From NCBI GenBank assembly GCA_041477815.1, contig JBGOUV010000372.1:1-7006 (forward strand): a DNA stretch of 7,006 nt, given 5' to 3'. Origin of the DNA: JBGOUV01 sp041477815. GTDB taxonomy: Bacteria > Acidobacteriota > Terriglobia > Bryobacterales > JACQDG01. Made by a program: the position numbers and the translations under genes. Positions 1 to 5,720 of the stretch are shown piece by piece. Under the pieces are notes generated by a model. It was not told the origin of the DNA, ran no database searches, and worked only from the letters and a program-made list of their open reading frames with translations. Each line of letters starts with the position of its first letter. The first letter of the stretch is position 1.

Positions 1-270
1 CACCGTCCGCCCCTGGTGTGTGACCGCGACGCCCCCATCTCCCGCGCCGTCCGCGACGCCGCCACCGCCGTCACCGGGCGCTCGCCCGAGGAAACCGGCG
101 TCGCCTACTGGATGGATGCGGCTCTGTTCGCCCAGGCCGGCATCCCCACGGTCAACTACGGTCCCGCCGGCGCCGGCGCCCACGAGGCCGTGGAGTGGGT
201 AGACCTGGATTCCGTGGTGACTTGCGCCCAGGTGCTGGTCGAGGCCGCCCGCCGCTTTTGCGGTCGGTAG
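1..270 (+). CDS. M20-family metallopeptidase/amidohydrolase, C-terminal fragment (5' end outside window)
   Basis: This is the last 89 codons of a gene whose start lies upstream; the frame is open from base 1 and ends at TAG 268-270. The stretch reading GVAYWMDAALFAQAGIPTVN, then YGPAGAGAHEAVEWVDLDSV, is the typical C-terminal end of the peptidase M20 family (ArgE/DapE/carboxypeptidase G2 type). That end has a (T/M)DA-x-x-x-x-x-x-GIP-x-x-x-x-GP-G block followed by a conserved His (the H of GAGAHEAVEW), a metal ligand in the catalytic di-zinc domain. These enzymes are mostly cytosolic hydrolases that deacylate or deaminoacylate amino-acid derivatives. The substrate cannot be told from this fragment, so no argE or dapE symbol is given. 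The usual T of the TDA motif is M here, a minor deviation. The next gene on the same strand begins 70 bp downstream and may have its own promoter. Confidence 0.85.
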   Translation, partial: HRPPLVCDRDAPISRAVRDAATAVTGRSPEETGVAYWMDAALFAQAGIPTVNYGPAGAGAHEAVEWVDLDSVVTCAQVLVEAARRFCGR

Positions 271-326
271 GGTGAATCCCGTAGTCTTCTAGGCGAAACG
301 ACGAATTCCGCCGGCCCGCCCTTCGG

Positions 327-341
327 TATATAGTGGACCCG
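327..341 (+). promoter_or_regulatory. Candidate -10 element directly upstream of a GTG start (possible leaderless transcript)
   Basis: The 70-bp gap between the M20 gene and the next gene contains TATATAGT at 327-334 in otherwise GC-rich DNA. If TATAGT (329-334) is the -10 hexamer, transcription would begin at or next to the GTG at 341. No Shine-Dalgarno sequence lies between, which would fit a leaderless mRNA. No good -35 is visible (306-311 reads TTCCGC). This is an inference from base composition and spacing. Confidence 0.3.
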
Positions 342-1495
342 TGCGACCTTGCGTGTGCCTCTTTCTGATGTTGGTGTCCCCGGCGGCCGCCGCGGCGCAA
401 GCGACCCGGGGCCAGACGTCGCGCCGCTTCACCGGACCCTGCGCTTCCGCCGACCCCGTCTACGCCAAGATTGCCAACGCCACCGGCGGCCAACAGTACC
501 TGCTGCGCGCCTCCGAGGTAGAGAAGAGCGGCGCGGTGATGGGATCGAAGCTGCTCCACAGCGCGAACATCCTGTTCGCCGGCGGCGTCTTGCGCAAGGG
601 CGAGCCCCGCGATTTCCAGATCCCGGTGGACTCCACCGTCGAGAGCGTCTCGTTCTCCGTTACCGTGGAATGCAAGGAATCTATTGCAGTGTGGCGTCCC
701 TCCGGCGACTTCATCACCCCGGGCGGCTCCGCTGGCTTCAGCGATACCGAGATGGTGGCCGGCCGCATCGTCACGGTAACCCGTCCGGAAACCGGCCCCT
801 GGCGCGTTCGGGTGTCCGGCGCGGGACAGTATTCGGTCTCCGTGCTCGCCAAGAGCGATTTGGATTTGATCGGCTTCGACTTCGTCCGCCTCGGCGGCCG
901 GCCGGGACACGAAGGGCTCTTCCCCATCAAGGGCCAGCCCACCAGCCCGGATCAGATGGCCCGTGCCAGACTCTCTGGCCCTTTCCAAACCGCAACCTTC
1001 AAGCTGCTCTCCGAGGCCGGCGACACCCTCCAGACCCTAACCCTCACCACTACGGATCGCGAGGAGTTCATCGGTAACCTGCGACTCCCCGAGCAACCCT
1101 TCCGGGTAGCCGTCGAAGGCGCCGATGAGCGCGGTCTTCCCTACCAGCGGGTCCTGGGCCACCGCATGGAGTTACAGACTATTGAGATTACGCCGCTCAC
1201 ACCGGTGGAGGAGCTGCGGGCCGGCACGACCACCAAGATGTCCTTTCAGGTGCGGAACCTGGGCACGGCGGGAGTGTTCCAGGCGTCGATAGTATGGCTC
1301 GGACGCAACTTCATACGAACGCCACCCCCCATGCGGCTGACCCTGCCCACCGGCGGCGCGGCGGCCATTGAGGCCGACGTGGACGTGCCCGCCGACGCTA
1401 CTCCCGGCGCCGAAGTCACCATTAGCGTAGCCGTAACCCGCAAGACTCCGCCCACCTCTGAGAACGGCTTAGCCCTCTCGATGGTGATCCGGTAG
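341..1495 (+). CDS. Secreted beta-rich protein resembling the post-vWA region of hemicentin/VWA7, with C-terminal Ig/CARDB-like domain
   Basis: This is a 384-residue protein of unknown function. Residues 1-21 form a signal peptide (short n-region, hydrophobic core, likely SPase I cut after AQA at 19-21), so it is exported; there is no later membrane segment and no lipobox. Residues 39-62 (Y-x-x-IA-x-x-TGGQ, then a Leu-rich segment) look like the very end of a von Willebrand A domain. Residues about 90-275 carry anchors I recognise from the region after the vWA domain in hemicentin and VWA7: an F-x-IPVD start, a P-E-T-G-P-W-x-V-x-V strand with W154, Y/S-V-S-V, FD-F, a G-Q-P-T turn and L-P-Y-Q-R-V near 266-271. 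Residues 278-366 resemble an Ig/CARDB fold (FQVRNLGT, then DVPADATPG). The vWA domain itself is absent: an in-frame stop at 290-292 rules out an upstream extension. GTG 341 was chosen because it supplies the complete signal peptide; ATG 368 would remove its n-region. The family relation is from memory and moderately sure. Confidence 0.75.
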   Translation: MRPCVCLFLMLVSPAAAAAQATRGQTSRRFTGPCASADPVYAKIANATGGQQYLLRASEVEKSGAVMGSKLLHSANILFAGGVLRKGEPRDFQIPVDSTVESVSFSVTVECKESIAVWRPSGDFITPGGSAGFSDTEMVAGRIVTVTRPETGPWRVRVSGAGQYSVSVLAKSDLDLIGFDFVRLGGRPGHEGLFPIKGQPTSPDQMARARLSGPFQTATFKLLSEAGDTLQTLTLTTTDREEFIGNLRLPEQPFRVAVEGADERGLPYQRVLGHRMELQTIEITPLTPVEELRAGTTTKMSFQVRNLGTAGVFQASIVWLGRNFIRTPPPMRLTLPTGGAAAIEADVDVPADATPGAEVTISVAVTRKTPPTSENGLALSMVIR

Positions 1496-1506
1496 GACAG
1501 TCCTAC
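1492..1506. repeat. Perfect palindrome holding both convergent stop codons
   Basis: GTAGGAC-A-GTCCTAC is a perfect 7-bp inverted repeat with a one-base centre at 1499. The TAG stop of the plus-strand gene (1493-1495) and the TAG stop of hpnB on the minus strand (1505-1503) sit at mirror positions in the two arms. The single-base centre is too tight for an RNA hairpin loop unless inner pairs open, so a protein-binding site or chance is also possible. Confidence 0.6.
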
Positions 1507-2669
1507 AAGGCCGTGCGGCCTTTCCAGCGGGCGCCTTTGCCGAAGGTGTGGATCAGGGCGGACTCCACCGCCATGAGGGCGTAGACCAGGGCGGCCGCCG
1601 GGAGGGTGAGGCCCCATACTACTGGTAGGCGGTAGATGCGGAGAGCCGGGGTGTAAGCCAGGATCATCAGGCCCAGGGTACAGCCTACCGCAAAGCTTAG
1701 TAGGTATTCCAAGAACAAATCGTGGTAGAAGACCAGGCCCGAAGTGACCAGGAACGACGCTAAGGGCGGGAGGACGAAGACGAATCCCAAACCTAGCAGC
1801 GTGGCGGCCAGCAGGGCCCAGGAGTAGCGAAGCTGGGTGAAGGCCGAGCGGGCTACCATGTGGCGTATGGACTGCAGGGTGCCGTAGCGGCGGAAGCTGG
1901 CGGCCTGGACCGTGGCGCCCAGATAAATGCGCGCGCCGCTGCGTTTGAGGGCGCCGGCCAGCGCTACGTCGTCGATCCAGGCGTCGCGCACTACTTCCAG
2001 ACCTCCGGCCTGCTGGAGGGCGGCGCGTTCCACCAGGATACAGCCTCCGGCAGCCGCAGCCGTTTTCGAGCGGGCGTTGCGGACCCAGTGGAAGGGGTAG
2101 AGAAGGTGAAAGAAAAAGAAGAACGACGGGAGGAGGAGGCGGTCCCAGAGGGTCTCGGTGCGGAGCAATACCATCAAGGAGGCCATGCGGAACTGCTGCT
2201 GCAAAGCCATGCGGACCAGGTCGCGGGCCAGGTTGGGGAGGAAGCGGATGTCGGCGTCGATGAAGAGCAGCCATTCGCCCGTGGAGGCGCGGACGCCCTG
2301 GTCCAGTGCCCACAGCTTGCCGCGCCATCCGGCGGGTGGCCGCGTGCCCCGCACCACGCGGAGGCTGCCGTGTCCGGTGGCGGCGGCGATCTCCTCGGCC
2401 AGCTCGGCGGTCCCGTCGTCGGAGCAGTCGTCGACCAGCACGATCTGCAGGTATGGATAATAGAATGACAGTACAGTCGGCAGGGTAAAGTGGAGGACCT
2501 CGGCTTCGTTGCGCGCCGGGATGATCACGCTGAGGGTCGGCCAGCGGTCGGGCGCGCGCTGGGTATCGAAGGCCTCGAACAGACTGTCGTTGGGGAAGCG
2601 GGATCGGGAGCTGAAGATGTAGACCCAGACCACGAAGAGAGTCACGGCGATGGGAAGAACCGCGATCAT
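1503..2669 (-). CDS. hpnB: HpnB-like hopanoid-associated membrane glycosyltransferase (GT2)
   Basis: This is a 388-residue family 2 glycosyltransferase, about the usual HpnB length. Residues 1-20 are an N-terminal membrane anchor. The GT-A domain follows: SVIIPARNE (47-55), the nucleotide-sugar motif LVDDCSDDGT (78-87), GWRGKLWALDQG (114-125) and the metal-binding DAD (138-140). HpnB-typical blocks are SLMVLLRTETLWDRLLLPSF with a Phe run (164-187), LYPFHWV (190-196), AAAAGGCILV (204-213), the IDD base motif (232-234), the R-R-Y acceptor-site motif (260-262) and MVARSAFTQLRYSW (271-284). From about 285 on there are three to four hydrophobic segments. It probably transfers a sugar from a nucleotide donor at the cytosolic membrane face. 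hpnB occurs in hopanoid loci, but its exact product is not settled and no other hpn gene is in this window. Its ATG overlaps the glpD stop (ATGA), with a weak GAGG nine bases upstream, so it is probably translated by coupling to glpD. The call rests on recognised motifs. Confidence 0.88.
   Translation of the reverse strand: MIAVLPIAVTLFVVWVYIFSSRSRFPNDSLFEAFDTQRAPDRWPTLSVIIPARNEAEVLHFTLPTVLSFYYPYLQIVLVDDCSDDGTAELAEEIAAATGHGSLRVVRGTRPPAGWRGKLWALDQGVRASTGEWLLFIDADIRFLPNLARDLVRMALQQQFRMASLMVLLRTETLWDRLLLPSFFFFFHLLYPFHWVRNARSKTAAAAGGCILVERAALQQAGGLEVVRDAWIDDVALAGALKRSGARIYLGATVQAASFRRYGTLQSIRHMVARSAFTQLRYSWALLAATLLGLGFVFVLPPLASFLVTSGLVFYHDLFLEYLLSFAVGCTLGLMILAYTPALRIYRLPVVWGLTLPAAALVYALMAVESALIHTFGKGARWKGRTAL
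1507..1523. terminator. Possible weak bidirectional terminator hairpin between convergent genes
   Basis: AAGGCC-GTGC-GGCCTT (1507-1522) forms a 6-bp stem with a four-base loop, followed by one more T on the plus strand. It lies within the last codons of hpnB and just downstream of the plus-strand stop at 1495, where a terminator for the 341-1495 gene would be expected. The U-tract is very short, so this is a weak candidate. Together with the adjacent palindrome it is the only fold-back structure at this convergent junction. Confidence 0.35.
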
Positions 2670-4192
2670 GCCAGGGGACCTCGCGGGAGGGTCTGGTCCA
2701 ACTCGGCCTGGTAGTCGGCGAGTGCTTGCGAGGTGGCGGCGGCGTTCCAGCCGAGCAGCGGGGCGGCGAGGCGGGCGACCTCGGGGGCGGCGTCGAGACC
2801 GCGGTCGGGCTCGAAGGCCAGGCCGGTGCGGCGCAGCATCAGGTCGCCGAGGGTCTGGGCCTTTTCGTGCCGGATGGCGTGGATAATCTCGGCGGCCGTG
2901 GCGGGGCTGGAAGGAATGACGGGACGGTCGAGGTCCGGATTCTGGCGGATCAGATCGAGAATCCCGGCGGCGCCGCGGCCGTAGATCGCGGTCAGGCGCG
3001 ACGGCCGGCCGTCAGTTGCGGGAGTCGGTTGCGGCCAGCGGGGCGAGGCCGGACGGCCCAGTTTGGCGGCGATGTGATGGAGGACCTGCTGGGCGAAGGC
3101 CCGGGCCGTGGTCAGCTTGCCACCCACCAGGGTGAGGACGCCGCGAATGCCTTCTTCCGCCTCGTGGTCGTAGATACTGTGTTCCCGCGACATGGCCTGG
3201 GCCTGTCCCCCCGAGTGGAGCAGGGGACGCGGTCCCGCGTAACCGTACAGCACCGCGGCCCGGGTGAGGCCGGCGCGCGGAAACAGCAGGTTGGTCTCGC
3301 GAAGCAGGTAGTCGATTTCGCGGTCGGTGGGCAGGGTTACGGCGGGGTCGCCGTCGAAGGGGGTCTCCGTGGTGCCGATGAGCCAGAGTCCGCGCCAGGG
3401 CAGGATGAAGAACGGCCGGCGGTCGGTGGAGGCTTCGTGGTAGATCGCATGGATAGGTGAGCCGGGGAACACGCCGGTGACCAGGTGCGCGCCGTTCAGG
3501 AGGGAAAGCAGGGGCCGCTCGGCGCCGCCGGCCAGGAGGCGGCGGACCCGGTCGGCCCAGGGTCCGGCGGCGTTGACCACCAGGCGAGCGCGCAGCTCTT
3601 CCCCGCCCCGCAGGCGGGCGCCGGTAACGTGGCCGGGTTCGCCGAGGAAGCCGGTGACCTCCGCGTGGTTCCGGATGGTGGCCCCCCGCGCGGCCGCGTC
3701 AAGCGCCATCTGCAGGGCCAGGCGCTCCGGGTAGATGGCCTGGCAGTCATAATACACAAAGCCGCCGCGGAGGCTGTCGGGGCGGAGTCCGGGCTCCAGG
3801 TGCAGGGTTTCCGCGGCGGAGAGCTGGCGATGGCGTTCCACCAGCCGGCTGTGGCCGATCCAGTCGTAGGCTTCGAGGCCGAGGCGGACCTTCCAGCGCG
3901 CGCGGGAGTCGGCGCGATACACCGGAACCAGGAACGGCAGCGGACGGACTTGATGGGGATAGTCCCGCAACAGCGCATCGCGCTCGCGCAACGATTCGCG
4001 GACCAGCCCGAGGTGGCCGTGCTCGAGATACCGCAGGCCGCCGTGGATGAGCCGGGTCGAGCGACTGGTGACGCCGGAGCCGAAATCGTTCTTTTCGACC
4101 AGGGCCACGCTGTAGCCGGCCGCCGCAGCGGCGTCGGCCAGAGCGGCGCCGTTGATGCCACCGCCGATGAGGATCAGATCGTAGGAATCCAC
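2666..4192 (-). CDS. glpD: FAD-dependent glycerol-3-phosphate dehydrogenase (aerobic, GlpD type)
   Basis: It oxidises sn-glycerol-3-phosphate to dihydroxyacetone phosphate, passing electrons through FAD to quinone at the inner membrane, and links glycerol/phospholipid metabolism to respiration. The N-terminus has the Rossmann dinucleotide motif IGGGINGAA (9-17) and TSRSTRLIHGGLRYLEHG (42-59); Arg54 falls at the same number as the substrate-contacting Arg54 of E. coli GlpD. Further family blocks are VVNAAGPWAD, LIGTTETPFDGDP, YAGPRPLL and LVGGKLTTAR, followed by the helical C-terminal domain with HAIRHEKAQTLGDLMLRRTGL. No residue is obviously missing. I chose GTG 4192 (508 aa) because the product then starts MDSYDLILIGGG, in register with the E. 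coli start (501 aa). The in-frame ATG at 4219 (517 aa) is possible but would leave 4 bp to the divergent gene, and its extra codons lie in an AT-rich, promoter-like stretch. It overlaps hpnB by ATGA and is probably cotranscribed with it. Confidence 0.93.
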   Translation of the reverse strand: MDSYDLILIGGGINGAALADAAAAAGYSVALVEKNDFGSGVTSRSTRLIHGGLRYLEHGHLGLVRESLRERDALLRDYPHQVRPLPFLVPVYRADSRARWKVRLGLEAYDWIGHSRLVERHRQLSAAETLHLEPGLRPDSLRGGFVYYDCQAIYPERLALQMALDAAARGATIRNHAEVTGFLGEPGHVTGARLRGGEELRARLVVNAAGPWADRVRRLLAGGAERPLLSLLNGAHLVTGVFPGSPIHAIYHEASTDRRPFFILPWRGLWLIGTTETPFDGDPAVTLPTDREIDYLLRETNLLFPRAGLTRAAVLYGYAGPRPLLHSGGQAQAMSREHSIYDHEAEEGIRGVLTLVGGKLTTARAFAQQVLHHIAAKLGRPASPRWPQPTPATDGRPSRLTAIYGRGAAGILDLIRQNPDLDRPVIPSSPATAAEIIHAIRHEKAQTLGDLMLRRTGLAFEPDRGLDAAPEVARLAAPLLGWNAAATSQALADYQAELDQTLPRGPLA

Positions 4193-4223
4193 AAGGTCTG
4201 TTAGACTACACTTTAACATTCTG
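4193..4223. promoter_or_regulatory. Compact divergent promoter region between glpD and the phosphatase-fold gene
   Basis: This 31-bp segment is clearly AT-rich compared with the flanking coding DNA and separates two divergent starts. On the plus strand, TACACT (4207-4212) or TTTAAC (4212-4217) could act as a -10, placing transcription initiation at or just before ATG 4224. On the minus strand, TAGTCT (4208-4203) lies 10 bases before GTG 4192. Neither gene has a convincing Shine-Dalgarno sequence, so one or both mRNAs may be leaderless and the two promoters would overlap. The boundaries and the assignment are inferred; no -35 hexamers are evident. Confidence 0.4.
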
Positions 4224-5720
4224 ATGCGGGCAAGTCTTCTGGCGGTAGCTTTGGCGACGGCGGTGGCGGCAGCGCCGCGGCCCAAGCTCGTGGTCCTGGT
4301 GGTAGCGGAACAGTTTCGTGCCGACTATCTGGACCGCCACCAGTCGGCCTTCTCGGCCGGAGGTTTCCGCAAGCTCGTGCAGGGGGGCGCGAGGTTCCGC
4401 GAGTGCCGCTACGGATATGCCGCGACCTACCCGGCCTCGGGGGCGGCGGTGCTGGCCACGGGCGCCTATCCGGAACGCAATGGCATTGTGGCCGAACAGT
4501 GGTACGACCGGCGCGCCAAGCGCTTGGTGCGGGCGGCGGAGGATCCGGAGGCGGGCGTTTCTCCCCGGCGCCTGGTGGGGACCACGCTGGCCGACCAACT
4601 GCGGCTGGCGTCGGGCGGGCGGTCCCGGACGGTGTCGATTTCGCTGCGCGATCAGACCGCCGTGATGCTCGGCGGCCGCCTGCCGGCGGGCTGCTACTGG
4701 ATGGACGAGGCCGGGCGCTTCGTCACGGGACCCTACTATAAAGAGGCTCTGCCGGGATGGGCGGCCAAGTTCCAGGAGACCCATCCGGCGCTGCGGCTGC
4801 GCGGGCGGCCGTGGCACGCCGTGGACGCCCGCGATACCACTCCGCCGCTGCGGGTGATCGACGGTCCCAAGATCGAGGATTTTCTGGCCACCTACCGGGC
4901 CTCCCCGCTGGCCGTCGAAGAGGAGTTCGATTTCGCCCGGGAGGCGGTAACCGGCGAGGAGCTGGGACAGGGGCCCGCCGCCGACCTGCTGGTCCTGAGT
5001 ATCTCCTCGTTATACCTGCTGGGACTCGAAGCCGGCGCGAATTCGCCGCTGGTGCGGGACATGGTGCTGCGCCTGGACCGCAAACTGGAGGAGTTCCTCT
5101 CCTGGCTGGACACCCGTTTCGGGGCGGGCAACGTGTGGGTGGTGTTCACGGCGACGCAGGGGCTCTCGGAATCGCCGGCGACGCTGGAAGAGGCGGGCAT
5201 TCCCAGCGGGCGGATCTCCGGCGAGCAGGTGGCGGGAGCCGTCAACGCGCGTCTGGCGGAGATGTTTGGCCGGGCCAACTACGTGGAGAAGTTTGTCTTC
5301 CCCTCCCTCTACCTGCGGCGCGAGGCGGTGGGGGCGCTGCGGGCGGAGGATGTATCGCGGGTGGCCGGCGAGGCGGTCCTCGGCGTGGCGGGGGTGGCTG
5401 ATTACTGGGGCGCTGACCGCCCCGTGAATCCCCTGCTCGGGCGTTGCCGCTTCCCCGACCGCTCGGGAGATGTCCTGCTTACGTACCATCCATATTATTG
5501 GGAGCGATACGGCGACTCCCGCGGGGTCACTACCGGGTCCTATTACGCCTACGACACGCGCGTGCCGCTGATCCTCTACGGCGCGCCGTTCCGGGCGCAC
5601 ACCTTCGAACAGCCGGTCAGCCCCACCGACCTGGCCCCTACCCTGGCCGCCGCGCTGGAGATCGCTCCGCCGTCGTCGGCCACCGGCCGGGTCCTGGTGG
5701 AGGCCCTGAAGGACCAGTGA
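4224..5720 (+). CDS. Secreted alkaline-phosphatase-superfamily protein (PafA-like fold) that lacks the catalytic residues; probable pseudoenzyme
   Basis: This 498-residue protein has a signal peptide (1-17, MRASLLAVALATAVAAA), so it is probably periplasmic. The PafA/type I phosphodiesterase framework is clear: PKLVVLVVAEQFRADYL (20-36), GGFRKLVQGGARF (46-58), ATGAYPERNGIV (78-89), QWYDRRAKR (92-100), VSISLRDQTAVML (137-149), LPAGCYWMD, LRLDRKLEEFLSWLD, VWVVFTATQG (304-313), YDTRVPLILYG (443-453) and a C-terminal PTDLAPTLAAAL. Aligned by eye to PafA (numbering from memory), every active-site residue is changed: Asp38 to E29, nucleophile Thr79 to P70, Asn100 to E91, Lys162 to R142, Arg164 to Q144, Asp305 to Y264, His309 to L268, Asp352 to T311, His353 to Q312 and His486 to T437. 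The frame is intact and the scaffold motifs are kept. It is therefore unlikely to be a zinc phosphatase; a binding or structural role, or a different chemistry, is possible. ATG 4224 gives the complete signal peptide, and there is no clear RBS. Its stop overlaps the pyrD start. Confidence 0.85.
   Translation: MRASLLAVALATAVAAAPRPKLVVLVVAEQFRADYLDRHQSAFSAGGFRKLVQGGARFRECRYGYAATYPASGAAVLATGAYPERNGIVAEQWYDRRAKRLVRAAEDPEAGVSPRRLVGTTLADQLRLASGGRSRTVSISLRDQTAVMLGGRLPAGCYWMDEAGRFVTGPYYKEALPGWAAKFQETHPALRLRGRPWHAVDARDTTPPLRVIDGPKIEDFLATYRASPLAVEEEFDFAREAVTGEELGQGPAADLLVLSISSLYLLGLEAGANSPLVRDMVLRLDRKLEEFLSWLDTRFGAGNVWVVFTATQGLSESPATLEEAGIPSGRISGEQVAGAVNARLAEMFGRANYVEKFVFPSLYLRREAVGALRAEDVSRVAGEAVLGVAGVADYWGADRPVNPLLGRCRFPDRSGDVLLTYHPYYWERYGDSRGVTTGSYYAYDTRVPLILYGAPFRAHTFEQPVSPTDLAPTLAAALEIAPPSSATGRVLVEALKDQ
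5708..5713 (+). promoter_or_regulatory. Ribosome binding site for pyrD inside the upstream gene
   Basis: GAAGGA sits in the last codons of the upstream gene, three bases before the GTG at 5717. The spacing is shorter than ideal, but the site, together with the GTGA stop/start overlap, supports 5717 as the pyrD start through coupled translation. The alternative GTG at 5741 has no such element. Confidence 0.5.

Noticed and set aside
152..988. 278-codon open frame on the minus strand opposite the M20 and hemicentin-like genes
   Set aside because: It spans two well-supported plus-strand genes. Its product is Arg/Gly/Ala-rich low-complexity sequence with no motif, typical of an antisense shadow in GC-rich DNA.
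1246..2328. 360-codon minus-strand frame overlapping hpnB in another frame
   Set aside because: Its product is rich in Pro, Arg, Gly and His without domain signatures, while hpnB on the same bases carries a full set of family motifs.
3485..4204. 239-codon plus-strand frame opposite glpD
   Set aside because: It is an antisense shadow of the strongly supported glpD, with no recognisable domain or credible start signal.
4217..4285. Extension of glpD upstream to codons before ATG 4219
   Set aside because: It would overlap the signal peptide of the divergent gene, adds an Ala/Arg-rich tail not seen in GlpD, and breaks the register with the E. coli start.
5444..5716. Upstream extension of the pyrD frame to 5444
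   Set aside because: It lies inside the preceding gene, has an Arg/Pro-rich sequence unlike PyrD, and the GTG at 5717 gives the normal family length with an RBS.
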